DNA of 64,000 nucleotides, taken from the NCBI RefSeq assembly GCF_019703515.2, contig NC_059368.1, positions 34,250,735 to 34,314,734 of the forward strand, given 5' to 3'. The notes under the pieces are model-generated. The model saw only the letters and a list, made by a program, of their open reading frames with translations. It was not told where the DNA came from and searched no databases. This stretch comes from Myxocyprinus asiaticus (taxonomy: Eukaryota; Chordata; Actinopteri; Cypriniformes; Catostomidae). Shown here in pieces: positions 10,483 to 21,648 of the stretch (position 1 is the stretch's first letter; every line of letters begins with the position of its first letter). A program made the position numbers and the translations under genes.

Positions 10483-10576
10483 AGAGGACCAGGCTGTCAT
10501 TCGCTGGGTGGTACCCCAAAGTGGCCAAAAAGAAAGTTTTACAGACCTGCTGTGGGACCTGATCTTCATTCTTTAG
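10483..10576 (+). other. Candidate terminal exon (unconfirmed)
   Basis: A strong acceptor-like tract, CCTGTCTCCTTCCCCATCACAG, ends at 10482. It is followed by a frame from 10484 to a TAG at 10574-10576 encoding 30 residues that read like protein (EDQAVIRWVV..., DLLWDLIFIL at the end). I do not recognise it. No upstream exon is visible, as DIRS sequence lies directly 5'. It could be the last exon of a host gene with a long intron, a transposon exon, or chance. Confidence 0.2.
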
Positions 10577-11490
10577 CCTGTAAACAAGGGACCTGCCACG
10601 TCAACTTGTTTTTCCATCCACACACAATTTTGCTGTTGGTACTGGCTGACACTGTGGAACATGAATGCACGTCTGTCTGTGTATTCCATGTCCCAGAACA
10701 ACAGAACTACTGTAGGAATTACTATGCAGGATTTTCTATTATGCAATTGTGGTGAGTAACCACAAGAAGATGCCCGTGGCTTAATTTGGCTGCTGCTTTA
10801 AATGCAATGGCGACATGGAGTGGGACATTCTTACCCTTGCTACTTCAATTAATTGAATGGGGACTAATAATGTTTTTGCCTTTATTACACCCTGGCATGT
10901 GCAAAGAAGACCTTAAAATGTATCTACAGCAGGGGATTTAACCTGAAATTTTCCTCCCTGGCATTCTGAGTGGGATGGTGCCAAGAAAATAGTGGAAATT
11001 ATTACTTGTGGGAATGACTTGTGCCCATTGATAGTGTTGTTTATTTGCACTCAAGGAATCATACAGATCAGCTAACAGACCAAACATGCACAAATATCTG
11101 TGTTAGATGTAGTTTGCACTGCATCGGCCTACAGTATCTTGCACACTGGATCTGAATGTTGCAGAGGAAGCAGCAGACTACTGAGATCTGGTGTACTTTG
11201 CTGGGACTGTACACCATTGCTCCAGCACTGTGATCCAGGCACCTAAATTGGCTGTTTATTATAAAATGTCAAGATTTTTAAGGTGTGCTTTTTTCTGCAT
11301 GCGTGCTTCATACACCATAACAAGTCATTTTTACATATTTAACTTCAAATATATAAATTAAATAATAAAACAGGTGATATGAAAAAGAATGTTTTAAATA
11401 TCAAAATATTCCTAAATACTTAAAATATGTCTCTCTTTTTGATCAACTTTAGTTTTGGTCAATTTTACATTTACACTTGTTTTTTGGAAC
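10577..11490. other. No feature recognised
   Basis: Mixed-composition sequence without a sustained frame or clear repeat. The 111-codon frame ending at 10755 starts inside the candidate exon and has no domain. Confidence 0.4.
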
Positions 11491-11494
11491 AACA

Positions 11495-11622
11495 AATTGT
11501 CTCCTATCATCACAAATCACCATTTGTGTTCTGCAGAAGAAAGAAAGTCATACACATCTGAAATGGCATGAGAGTGAGTAAATGATGAGAGAATTTTAAT
11601 TGTTGTGTGAACTATCACTTTA
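11495..11622 (+). repeat. Right end of a short fish DNA repeat (GTGAACTATCAC-type terminus)
   Basis: The motif order TTCTGCAGAAGAAAGAAAGT, GAGTGAGTAAATGATGAGAG, GTGTGAACTATCACTTTA is the right end of a very abundant carp-like interspersed repeat. The left end of the same family is at 12047, and further copies lie at 45229-45494 and 45505-45712. Confidence 0.65.
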
Positions 11623-12046
11623 TTGTAAATTACTTATCAGTACCAGTATTGCATCTGGGTAAACTGTATTGCGTATGGTTAATGAATAAGACACTGTTTT
11701 TTGCACTGAAATACAAAAAAGGGCCACTTTAAAGTGGCTCAGCTGTGCAATAAATGTAACTTTAAATCTAATAGAGGAATATTATTAAATGTGTAAAACA
11801 AATAAAGAGGACAAGGAAGACAAAAAACATGTACAGTATAAAAAATAAAAAAAATAATAAAAAAAGCACAAATGCTATCAGAAATGCTAGCCCAGTGCAC
11901 AGAGGTCTGGAAAAGTTACTGATATATCTTATCACCTTTGTGCCCATGAGCAAAGCACTTCAGCCCGAATTGCTCTATTTGGACTGTGCCAGCAATCAGT
12001 GTGCTTTAGGTAGTTTTGGATGAAAGTGTCTACTACATGCTTGATA

Positions 12047-12135
12047 CTTAAAGGGATAGTGCATCAAAACATGAAAATTCTATCATAATTTACTCAAATC
12101 ATTCGACACTTGTGTGTTTTGTTCATTCATGAAAC
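12047..12135 (+). repeat. Left end of the same short fish DNA repeat family
   Basis: CTTAAAGGGATAGTGCATC followed by ATGAAAATTCTATCATAATT is the complement-type terminus to GTGAACTATCACTTTA. The two ends are 430 bp apart, in outward order, and not demonstrably one copy. Confidence 0.55.
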
Positions 12136-12510
12136 ACAAAAAGAGATGCAGCCCGGCTTTCTCCAGTGGCTTGTTACCTCAAGCGTTGATGAAGAGGAAA
12201 GCAAATGGCAGTCGCGTGGTTTCAGTCAGAGGCACAGGTCGGGGGGCTGTTTCTGTTGACTTCATCATGGTTAACGGCTCCCTTCCATTGTGCACATTCT
12301 AGGAGGGACACGCTCTGCATTTAACAGCACCGGTGACAAGTGACCTTTAACTTCTGATACACTTCGCGTCCATTTATTTTGCACTGGCTTAATTGAGCAC
12401 GTAAACTGCTCATACCTCTATCAATAATCGTCCAATTACAGTGGCATGTGGGAGAGGGGGTGTGTCTTAAAACTGAGTTTGTCCAATGGCATTTTTAAAC
12501 TCAATTGTCA

Positions 12511-12640
12511 AATGATGAAAGAAAAGCAATTGGAAAATGGAAAAAGAAAAGCCAAAGTAAAACTAAAAAGAAAAGCAGTTGGCAAATGGATGAAGAAAAG
12601 TAACTGGCAAATGAAAAAAGAAAAGCAATTGCTAAATGCT
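12511..12640 (+). repeat. Degenerate minisatellite, about 25 bp period
   Basis: Repeats of the form ATGAAAAAAGAAAAGCAATTGGCAA occur about five times with base changes. They produce the Lys-rich frame at 12446-12700, which is not a gene. Confidence 0.6.
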
Positions 12641-13202
12641 TTTTTAAAACACAATTTAAAAGGTGCATTTAGAAATAACTTATTAATGTGCTATTTTTAA
12701 ACATGAATTAAATACATGATTTATTAATGCACAATGTAATTGCTAAATATTATTACATTTTTAAACATAAATTAAATAAACAAATTTAAATGTGTCTATT
12801 TATTTGTCCATTAATTAATTGGTTTATTTATTCATGTTTTTTATTTTCAAATTAACAGACTGATAATTTATTATTTTTTTTTAATTGGCACTCCATGGCT
12901 TCCATATAAAATAGCACCAATTCAAATAACATGAAACGTTTTTCAAAGTCTAAGTGGGAGGTTGACTAATTTAAAAAAAAAAAAGGAGATTAAGTATTAA
13001 TTGCAATAGGCATAACATCTCTTAAACTCTCATCCTCCACAAGTCTATCTATTTTGCTACAGCAATTGTGAAGTCACATTCATGTGATTCACATTGTTTT
13101 AACTCCACATGAAAAGCATTTGCAAAAAAATATCTTGTTTAGCTTTTAGCACTGGCATTGCAAAAGTAATTGATACTTTATCCAAAACGTCCGGTAATGG
13201 CC
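12641..13202. other. AT-rich, no feature recognised
   Basis: Low GC with A and T runs; no frame and no paired repeat ends. Confidence 0.5.
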
Positions 13203-14110
13203 TGTTACATGGCTGTGTATGTTAGCATGCAATTTTTTCCTCACCACTAGGGTTGCTAGATTGCCTTAACCCTTGTATAAATAGTGGTGTGGCGTAAAGG
13301 AGGTGAGTACAGCAAGTGGAGTCGGAAACATGGCTTGCTAGGTGCTGATTGAGAAACGTTTGTTTCATGTTCAACTTAAAGTTAGGAATTGTTTTAAATT
13401 CTCATTGCTTACGAAATGCATGTTTTGTGTGTTGATTTTAAGTTTAGGTTTGCTGAGTTTATTGTTTGAAATATTTGTTTGTATTTCACATGTTGAATTG
13501 TGTTTGGATTGTTTATTTAGTATGGCCTCTTTGTATGTTTTTGTATAAGGGCTTTTTTCTTTGGAGGGTTTTTCATGATATGAAGAAGACTACGGTTTCA
13601 GAACTGCATTCAAGCTACATTCATGTTACCTTCTGCTACTATTCTCATATCTGGATTTCCATACTGCCTTGAGCTTTGGTCTTGAGTCTGAAAGACACCT
13701 GGATTGAGCGTATTAACTTGTGTTTGTGGATTTCTGCTATTTGGGACACTGCTACATTACAAGACTTCAACCTACATCAGATAAGACTTTTACTTTCATT
13801 CATTCAAACCCTCTTCATTCACCATCAGCCGCTTACATTGAACTGTTTAACATGGTTTTCTACTAATTGGACCTTATACATTCATTTATTGTATTGCTTT
13901 TTGACTGGTCTAAATTCATGTATGTTATTTTGTTTGTATTAAAATGTATTGTTTATACTGTTGATTTGTTTATTTTCATATTTGAACTCATGTTTCTTAC
14001 CTGCTTAATTGGACAACTTAAAATGGTTTGGATCCCTCCCTTTATTATCATATAGCTGGTTTTCAGTTTAGAGAGACCCAAGACAGTTGTAGTGCAACAT
14101 GCTTCACTCC
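13203..14110 (+). repeat. Solo LTR of the Gypsy family at 34525-41670
   Basis: It matches both LTRs of the Gypsy element along its length. Shared landmarks are the start TGTTACATGGCTGTGTA, the TATA region CCCTTGTATAAATAGTGGTG (13265-13284), GGAGGGTTTTTCATGATA, CATTCATTCAAACCCTCTTC, and the end region CATATAGCTGGTTTT...GAGACCC. No gag or pol flanks it, so it is a solo LTR or a remnant. The exact right boundary (14090-14110) is uncertain. The frames inside are LTR shadows. Confidence 0.85.
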
Positions 14111-16130
14111 AGCAAGTCATGTGAATCCAGCTTTTCACAGGTCCCATCTGGGTTTTTGTACATGTGAATACTGTAAAGAGGTCCTTTCTCCATTATGGCT
14201 GTCACTTCGGGGGTAGGGGGTAGGGGGAGGGCATGACATTCACTATCAATCAACGCTACAGACAACCCCCCACCTGGAAGGCAATCGCTTCCGATGGGGA
14301 CCATCTGGAAGCTGGCAGGCAGCAGATGCCCTAACCCTTCCCCCATCCTAATAATATGGACCCTGTAAGGCTGAGTAGCCTGCCAGGAACAACTCGGGAC
14401 ACCTTTCTCCTATAGCGTGAAGTTTCAGGAAGTAAAAAAAAAAAAAAAAGGATACTGCATTAATTGTTAATTTCTTTAACACGTTAAACCAAAAATATCG
14501 ATCGCAGAAATTAACGCGTTACATTTCCCAGCCCTAATATATAAATATAGTCACAGCATTTAATTTGCATGCCTTCTCTGTGTTTGCTTATTTTCATCCA
14601 TCACAGACAACAGAATGTAAGTGAACCATTTAACCACAACTGACTTCACAGAATGGAGCACTCAGTAGGCAGCAGTCGAAGGCCAAATCTATGCGGAGGC
14701 ACCAGCATTCATTCAGAGCTCATTTAATTGCTGTCTGTTCACCACACTCCCAGCCACACAACCTCCAAGGTCAAGGTCAGTTTCACCAGCCCCTCTTGCA
14801 TGTGGCGCTTTCATAATTAGTCACTGGTAGAATGATTTAAAGGGCATTCAGTGTGAAATGCAACAGTTCTCTCGCTCCCCAAATGTTTTTGGTGTCCATT
14901 TTTAAACGGAAGACAGAGAGAAAAATTTAAAGTGTAGTGTAATTTCTGTGCCACTTGCATCACCAAACCTAAAACTAATGATTATTTTTAAACCGGTTTC
15001 CCAGGCCTCTGAGTGCTAGGTGGGGTGGAACTGAGAGAAACAAACCACTTCAGATATTGGATGAATGAGTTTCTGTCAGGGATGGAAATTGATATGGCCT
15101 TGGTGCAAAAATACTCTCAAAATTCAAAATATTGGGGCAAAATATGCCTCAACGAGCAAGATTTATTTTATTTTTTTTATGTATATTTTAAAATGATTAT
15201 TTATAACATCTGCTATAGTTTCAAACACTTACATCAAGATATTAATTTGAACTTTAACTAAACATTATTTGTAGAGCGCCATCCATTGTTCAGATGTTGC
15301 CAAATCTAGTGGTGGATCATTGTGCCATCTATGAAAACAAATAGGCTCTCTGCTTCTCTCATTCCAGATCAGTTTGGTGTCTTCCTCCTGTGCTAAATTG
15401 TGACCGTACGCTCCTCTCATTCAAAATAGACTGTCCGAGTGAGTAACACTATTACTCCCCATGCTACTGTATATGTCCCTGCTCATCGACCCATCTTACT
15501 GTATCTATCTGAAAAGCTCCTGCCTCACCTGCTAGAATCCAAAAGTGTGGGAGGGATGTGTATTATATTGCAAGTTAATCAGGTTTGAGAAATCACAAAA
15601 TATAAACAAATTCTACAATATACTTTAATATTAATGTTAATCTGGATTTGTTAACCCTAATTATACAATACAAAAATGCTACAAAACATTTAACCAAAAT
15701 TAATACAAACACTGGGTGAAATGTTTATTTTTGCCTTGTTTTATTCAATTGGCTTAAAGGACTGGGTGACCGTTTTGTTTAATAAGCTCCATATTCCAAA
15801 TCTGGAGAAATTCTGTCACCTGTGTTGTTGCATTATATTAGCTTTGCAGGCTATGTTAATTCAATAGCCAAAATATTTGGAGATACATAAGAAAAAAAAA
15901 AAAAAGTGATCCTAGAATGTGTTTGTCACAATTTGCATTGTGGTTTAGACATCAGGCAATATGTAATTATAGAAACATGTCTGTTGAAATGGTCCCAAAT
16001 GAATAGATATTAAAATCAATATTAATCTTATTGAAATAATGCAATGTTAATACCCAGCCCTACAAATATTAGATAATATTTATTTGTATTGTTAACAGCC
16101 TACAATATCATTATTCAAACTGAATTTATT
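14111..16130. other. No gene established
   Basis: It holds a G-rich tract at 14208-14230, a poly-A run at 14434-14449, and a repeat-terminus-like block with TTAACGCGTT at 14512-14521 and CAGCCCTAATA near 14530. The rest (14540-16100) shows neither repeat structure nor a convincing frame and may be unique sequence. Confidence 0.4.
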
Positions 16131-16320
16131 GATTAAAGTATTGCATAAAAGGATGACACAGAGTCATTACAGTTGTGCAAAAAAAAAAAGCTTCTAATGG
16201 AAAAGTTAAATTCAGACCCTGGTGGGTGGGCAAGGATGGATTAAGAACAGAGGCCCATGGGCCGGTACACCATGGAGGCCCCCCCATGACATGACTATGT
16301 TCACCTTTATGCGCTACAGG

Positions 16321-16699
16321 TGTCACGGAATGAGGACCCAAATGCAGGAATAAGTGAAATAAATATTTTATTAAAACAACTGAAAACAAAAGACAACACA
16401 TCAGAGAGAAAAAAAAAAAAAAAAAAGAAAAAGTAAAAGACAATGACTAGTACTGACCGGGCATAGGAACAGACTGACTGCTACCAAAATGATCTGAAAA
16501 ATACAGGAGGGCACAATAGAGGCAAAGCACATGAGGAACAGGTGAAGGCAATACACATTACAATGACTAAATGAGGGAGAGTGATTAAGGGAATGAGGCA
16601 GGGTCAGGGAAGCACGTGGCTAAGACAGACACAGCCAATTACACATACGCAAAACAGAACAGACAGGGACCGAAGGGCAGACAGAACAGTATCATGACA
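16321..16699 (-). repeat. 3' LTR of the non-autonomous element
   Basis: 379 bp. Shares GAGGACCCAAATGCAG, AAAGCACATGAGGAACAGG, and a purine-rich AACAGACAGGGACC block with the partner LTR. Contains a poly-A run at 16411-16426. Confidence 0.85.
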
Positions 16700-17146
16700 G
16701 TACCCAGCCTCAGACGCCTCTTTGCGTACACACCCCCGACGGGACTGAAGGATTGGCCCAGGGAGTGGGCAGAGGACCAGCAGGGCAGAAAGCAGATTGA
16801 GGAGGGGGTGGCCAGGAGAAAGAAATGGGCCAGGCTGAGGGACAGATGACAGACCAAGGAAGGTGAGTGGGGGAGACCAAGGGGATGGTCTGGGCCAGGT
16901 TGTAGGTGCACCAGTAGGCCATGGCAGAACCAGAGAAGAACCCGGAGGCCTGGATGGACCGGGAGGCCAGTACTGAGCAGCTGAGTTCAGCACCGGAAAA
17001 TCCTTGGCTGCTGGGCAGATAGAGTCGGTGGTGGTCAGATGGGTTAGGGGAGGCCGCTGGCCAACAGGTGAGGTCAGTGGTGGCCAATGATAAGGTCCGT
17101 TGCAGCCGCTGGGCAGATGGTGAGGTAAGAGGCAGCACAGGACATG

Positions 17147-17830
17147 TCAGACTTGGCAGGGACCCCAGAGAGCTAGAAAGACCAGGCATTCGGGGCCAGA
17201 GGGGGCTGGGAAGACTGTTTGCTGGTTAGCGGCCGCTAAGAGTTGGACAGGGTCAGACAGGGCGTTGGTGGCCACGGGGCAGGGTTCAGACAGGACGTGG
17301 GCAGCCGCTGGGGAGTGGTCAGACAGGACGTGGGCGGCCACTGGACAGGGGTCTGACTGGACGAATGCGGGACAGGGTTTAGACAGGACGTGGGTGGCTG
17401 CTGGATAGGGGTCTGACTGGATGGCTGCAGGCGAAGGGTCATGATGGGCAGCAGCTGCAGTGGGCTCGGACCCCTCCTGGAATGCTGCAGCAGACCCAGG
17501 ACCCCTCTCTTCCCCCTCTTTTGTGGGTAGAAAGAGCAGACAGAGCAAGCTGGTCTTTGCAGGCTGCGGGAGGCTGGGCAGACCTGTCGAATAACCACAG
17601 GGAACTGGACAAGCTTGTCGATAGCTACAGGGAACGCTGGCAGCAACTAGGATATGGCCTTTTTGGCCGGAACGCTGGCAGCGACTGGACGCCTTACTTG
17701 GCTTCCTCCGGACAGTCGGAAGCACTGGAGTAGGAATGCCCCCCGCCTCCTGGAGGTCAGCAGTGGCCTCCTCCGCCTCCTGCAGGAAGTAGTAAACAGA
17801 GAGAAAAATTCATTCCTGCTGGGTCATGTC
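17147..17830 (-). pseudogene. Pro/Ala-rich retroelement ORF with 11-residue repeats
   Basis: The frame is open from 17725 to 17147 (192 codons). It can be traced upstream to a possible ATG near 17830, with one in-frame TGA between. The middle and C-terminal part contains repeats of about 11 residues such as DPCPVAAHVLS and EPCPVATNALS, encoded by a 33 bp minisatellite at 17250-17420. There is no zinc knuckle, protease or polymerase motif. Its position after the 5' LTR suggests a gag-like or relic protein. No function can be assigned. Confidence 0.45.
17250..17420. repeat. 33 bp coding minisatellite
   Basis: Units start TCAGACAGGACGTGGGC or close variants, at about 17252, 17287, 17320 and 17376, with shortened units between. 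33 bp equals 11 codons, so the frame is kept across units. Confidence 0.65.
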
Positions 17831-17851
17831 GGTCAGATCATTGACACATTC

Positions 17852-18307
17852 TGTGACAGGAATGAGGACCCAAATGCAGAAAAGAGTTAAAAAAAAAAAA
17901 AAAAAAACACAAATGAGAGAAGACAAACTAAACAAACTAGAATAAAGACGATGACTAGGTAACACAACTCGCATGGGAGAGAAAACAAATCAAATTATAA
18001 ACAAGAGTAAAGATACTAACTAGGACCAACTGGGCACAGGAATTAGCTGACTGACTACTACCAAAACTCAAAACAATCTGACAAATACAAGAGGGAAGAG
18101 GGCACAATATATAGAGGCAAAGCACATGAGGAACAGGAGAAGGCAATAAACATGACAAAGACTAAACGAGGGAGCGTGAGGAGGGTAACGAGGAGGCGGG
18201 TCAGGGAAGTACATGGCTAAGACAGACACAGGCAATTACTCACACGACAAACGCATACAAACAGAAAACAGACAGGGACCAAAGGGCTACAGAATAGGAT
18301 CATGACA
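17852..18307 (-). repeat. 5' LTR of the non-autonomous element
   Basis: 456 bp. Same landmarks as the partner. It is longer mainly because of an extra block around 17905-18060. Differences between the two LTRs indicate an old insertion. Confidence 0.85.
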
Positions 18308-18768
18308 ACAGGACACTTTGCAGATTTGATTGGATTTTTCAAATAGACGGAAGAAAAGTTTTGAATGCCTTGCACTGCCAATTATAGGCTATGTACTTTT
18401 TAATTATGAACCGATCCAAAATCATGCATTATTAATGGGTATGTGCATGGTATTCAAATACAAAAATCACTATTCTGCATGTGTTTAGAGGTCTCACTGC
18501 ACCTGTGAGATGCAGATTCCTTAAGCTTGCACTCGAGTGTCTGTGCTCACACTGCTGTAGTCCAGTACGCATTCGGCCGAACAAATGGTATTTCACATAA
18601 GGCTGACATTTACGTGGATTTATAATAGATATCTCAAAATAAATAATTGATTTGGAGCTTGGGGCCATTTGGGTTTAGAGGCCCCTGGGCAACAGCCCAA
18701 ATGGCCTGGTGGTTAATCCATCCCTGTGGGTGGGTGGTTTGGTGGACAGACAGACGGATGGATTTCCC

Positions 18769-18799
18769 TTCTTTTTTTTTTTTTTTCTTTTTTTTTCAT
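18769..18799. repeat. Poly-T tract
   Basis: Nearly pure T of about 30 bp with one C. Confidence 0.9.
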
Positions 18800-19607
18800 A
18801 TCCCAAAGACACGGTCAGTGTCTGATGTGTGTACTTGTGTATGTTCTGTGTGCACATTTTCCCTCTGGAGCAGTGGGCAGAAATGACACCTCCCCACCTT
18901 GTTCCTCACTTCTGTCTTTCTGTCAAGCCTTGATACTTGACAGCTCTACATGTGTAAAGGCCATCTCTAAAGTGTCAGGTGTGCTTCCAGCCTATAACGA
19001 TGACTTTAATGGGACTTGTAAACACATTTTCACAAGACTAAGCTGCACCACAGGGAGCCCAGACTCTGATCTGAGCAAGTCTGCTACCCAGACTGAGACT
19101 CTACTGCTCTCTACACAGATTAGATCTGACAGTTGACTGCAGGAATGAAGCAGCCTTTATGTCTGTGATAGAAGATTAATTACAGAATAGGTACAGCTAC
19201 TCAAAAAGCACAATTTTGATGATGAAAATCTGATGTAGATTTAGTTCTTAATGAGGACAGTTTGATGTGCAAAAATTTTATTTAATTAGAATTTCTCTTC
19301 AAATAAATTAGCAATTCAAAATAGCTACAGAAAAAGTTGCATGCCATCTCTGATTAACCTCTGTGAGAGATCAAAGCAGTGAGTGAAGTGATTTAAAAGT
19401 TGTACACAAAACTTAAGGTTGAGAAAGAACTGCTGAACTAAGGACAGAAAATTTCAGACAGGAAAGCAGGAAATAAATTCTACAGTTGTGCACCATTCAG
19501 AATTGAATTGATAATGCTTTTGAAATTCCAAATTAATTTCTACATTTCATTTAAACTTGAATTTAGGTAGCAAACATTATGCTAGGAATTGTAATTCAAA
19601 TCTGATA

Positions 19608-19609
<2 letters not shown>
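18800..19609. other. No gene established
   Basis: A frame open from 18726 to 19136 crosses the hAT end and the poly-T, so its start is not credible. The part after 18890 reads somewhat protein-like, but I see no flanking splice sites that would justify an exon. Confidence 0.35.

Positions 19610-19702
<93 letters not shown>
19610..19702. repeat. (TA)n(CA)n compound microsatellite
   Basis: About 60 bp of TA followed by about 32 bp of CA, ending directly at the Tc1 terminus. Confidence 0.95.
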
Positions 19703-19704
<2 letters not shown>

Positions 19705-20856
19705 GTGGCCAAAAGTTTGGAATAATTTACAGATTTTGATCTTATGGAAATAAATTGGTAATTTTAGTCACTAAAGTGGCATTCAAATGATCACAATGTA
19801 TAGTCAGGACATTAATAACATGAAAAATTACTATTACACTTTGAAAAAAAGAAAATGTTTCAGAACTTCTTAAACTACTTCAAAGTGTTCTCATCAAAAA
19901 ACCCTCCACATTCAGCAATGACAGCTTTGCAGATCCTTGGCATTCTAGCTGTGAGTATGTCCAGATACACAGGTGACATTTCACTCCATGCTTCCTGTAG
20001 CACTTGCCATAGATATGGCTGTCTTGTCAGGCATTTCTCGTGCACCTTACAGTCTAGCTGATCCCACAAAAGCTCAATGGGGTGAAGATCCATAACAATC
20101 TTTTCCAATTATCCTTTGTCCAATGTCTATGTTTCTTTGCCCACTTTCTAACCTTTTCTTTTTGTTTGTCTGTTTCAAAAGTCTTCCCATAAGGCCTGCA
20201 CCCAAGTCTTCTCTTTACTGTTGTACATGAAACTGGTGCTGAGCGGGTAGAATTCTATGAAGCTGTCAGCTGAGGACATGTGAGGTGTCTATTTCTCAAA
20301 CTAGAGTCTCTGATGCACTTATCCTCTTGTTTAGTTGTACATCTGGCCTTCCACATCTCTTTCTGTCCTTGTTAGAGCCAGTTGTCCTTTGTCCTTGAAG
20401 ACTGTAGTGTACACATTTGTATGAATTCTTCAGTTTTTTTGGCAATTTCAAGCATTGTATAGCCTTCATTCCTCAACTATGATTGACTGACGAGTTTCTA
20501 GAGAAAGCTGTTTCTTTTTTGCCATTTTTGACCTAATATTGACCTTAAGACATGCCAGTCTATTACATACTGTGGTAACTCAAAAACAAACAAAGACAAT
20601 GTTAAGCATCTTTTTAACAAACCAAATAGTTTTCAAGGATAAGCCAAGTGATGGCTGCAGGAAATGGGGCCTGTCTAGATTTGATCAAAAATGACTTTTT
20701 TAAAATAGTGATGGTGCTGTTTTTTTTTTTTTTTACATCATTAATGTCCTGACTATACTTTGTGATCAATTGAATGCCACTTTGGTGAATTAAAATACCA
20801 ATTTCCTTCTGAAACAGCAAAATCTGTACATTGTTCCAAACTTTTGGCCGCCAGTG
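19700..20856 (-). mobile_element. Tc1/mariner element, internally deleted
   Basis: TIRs are CACTGGTGGCCAAAAGTTTGG at the left and the complement CACTGGCGGCCAAAAGTTTGG at the right (20836-20856). Matching continues inward (GAA(T/C)AAT(T/G)TACAGATTTTG). A TA lies right of the right end (20857-20858). On the left the expected TA is replaced by the end of the CA microsatellite. It encodes a decayed transposase on the minus strand. Confidence 0.85.
19875..20525 (-). pseudogene. Tc1 transposase, core deleted
   Basis: A possible start ATG is at 20525-20523, followed by KKKQLSLETR and a stop after about 19 codons. The DNA-binding region then appears in pieces, with KRRLGCRPYGKT and VRKWAKKHRHWTKDNWK. 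The C-terminal part (20108-19875) shows HPIELLWDQLD, LWQVLQEAW and LTARMPRICKAVI, and ends GGFFDE. The sequence jumps from the WTKDNWKRLLW region straight to the NPIE-type motif near 20090, so the middle of the DDE catalytic domain is missing. The total is about 650 bp against roughly 1 kb expected. Confidence 0.85.
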
Positions 20857-20858
20857 TA

Positions 20859-21648
20859 TTTCATTTATTAACTTTCATTATATGGACCATGGTGGAAGAA
20901 TACTGTACATCATTTCCCACAAGTTTTAAAAATGAAGCCAAACAGCATAAGGCAGGCTTACATAACCAAAACTTTAAACATTCATTGGACTACAGAATTC
21001 TGCTGTTGGTGGACTCTATTGAATTTCTTTTTGAATTGAAAACTAGTAAATTCCTCTTCCTGTCATCTCTATTCAAATTCCATTTCAACACCCTGTGGGG
21101 TGTGGCCAATCCAATCAGATTCCAGCTTTTTAACTGAAAGATGGGCAGTTCTTATATTCTGAAATTTGCCCAACCTGTGTAGCTGGTAGTATGGTGGTAT
21201 AGTAGACTACCCTGCCAAAATGAATACTTTGTTGTCTGTAAATTAAATCAGAAAGGAGACATGGCACAAACTGCTGAAGCCACAAGATGATGTGTCTTGT
21301 TAGCCCAATGGATGATGGAAAAGAGGGGTGGATCAAAGTCAAGCTGAGTTTGTGGGTCTGGAACAGATGGTGCCTCAGCTGCCAAGGTAGGCTTGGTCTG
21401 TGTGGATGAAGTGGGCTCACCTGAGAAAGATGCTGATCTGGAGAACAAGAACCCCCATACTTCCTGGAAATATTGAGGCAGGTAGAAGCTTCTTTGAATA
21501 GTAATAGAGAATGAGCCTCCAGCACTGATTAATACAAACAACATATATTTCAGACTCCAGAGCAAAGTACTGAAATTACCTTTTGGGACAATATCTAAAA
21601 AAAAAAAAAGCAATGAATCACCCAGTGGCAGAGGAATCAACTCCATAC
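20859..21648. other. No repeat recognised; two overlapping minus-strand frames
   Basis: Possibly unique sequence. Minus frames 21646-21248 and 21525-21130 overlap. A 43 bp minus segment, 21463-21421, is bounded by an acceptor-like ATATTTCCAG and a donor-like GTGAGC. Nothing in the peptides is recognised. Confidence 0.3.

Larger units (their letters stand above)
16321..18307 (-). mobile_element. Complete non-autonomous LTR retrotransposon
   Basis: Two direct LTRs (16321-16699 and 17852-18307) start TGTCACGG/TGTGACAG and end ATCATGACA. They flank about 1.15 kb of internal DNA. An exact 5 bp TSD, ACAGG, lies at 16316-16320 and 18308-18312. Polyadenylation-type AATAAA reads on the minus strand (TTTATT near 16368), so the element points left. 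The internal region has one Pro/Ala-rich frame and no RT, RNase H or integrase motif, so it must have been mobilised in trans. Its target was the hAT element around it. Confidence 0.85.
16231..18726. mobile_element. hAT-type non-autonomous element, interrupted
   Basis: The left end is CAAGGATGGATTAA and the right end is TTAATCCATCCCTG, a 14 bp TIR with one mismatch and the CA(G/A)GG start usual in hAT elements. An exact 8 bp TSD, TGGGTGGG, lies at 16223-16230 and 18727-18734, the length known for hAT. Further inward, GGCCCATGGGCC (left) pairs loosely with GGCCCCTGGGC (right, 18680-18692). Without the inserted LTR element the copy is about 504 bp, too short for a transposase. Confidence 0.85.

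Noticed and set aside
12446..12700. Lys-rich 84-codon plus frame
   Set aside because: Produced by the AAAAGAAAAGCA minisatellite and lacking any other protein signature.
16604..17189. Pro/Ser-rich minus frames inside the LTR element (16604-16993, 16639-16911, 16710-17189)
   Set aside because: They are overlapping frames of one G/C-skewed segment, have no domain, and cross the LTR boundary.
18726..19136. 136-codon plus frame as a host exon
   Set aside because: It starts in the hAT target duplication and reads through a poly-T. The protein-like second half has no supporting splice sites.
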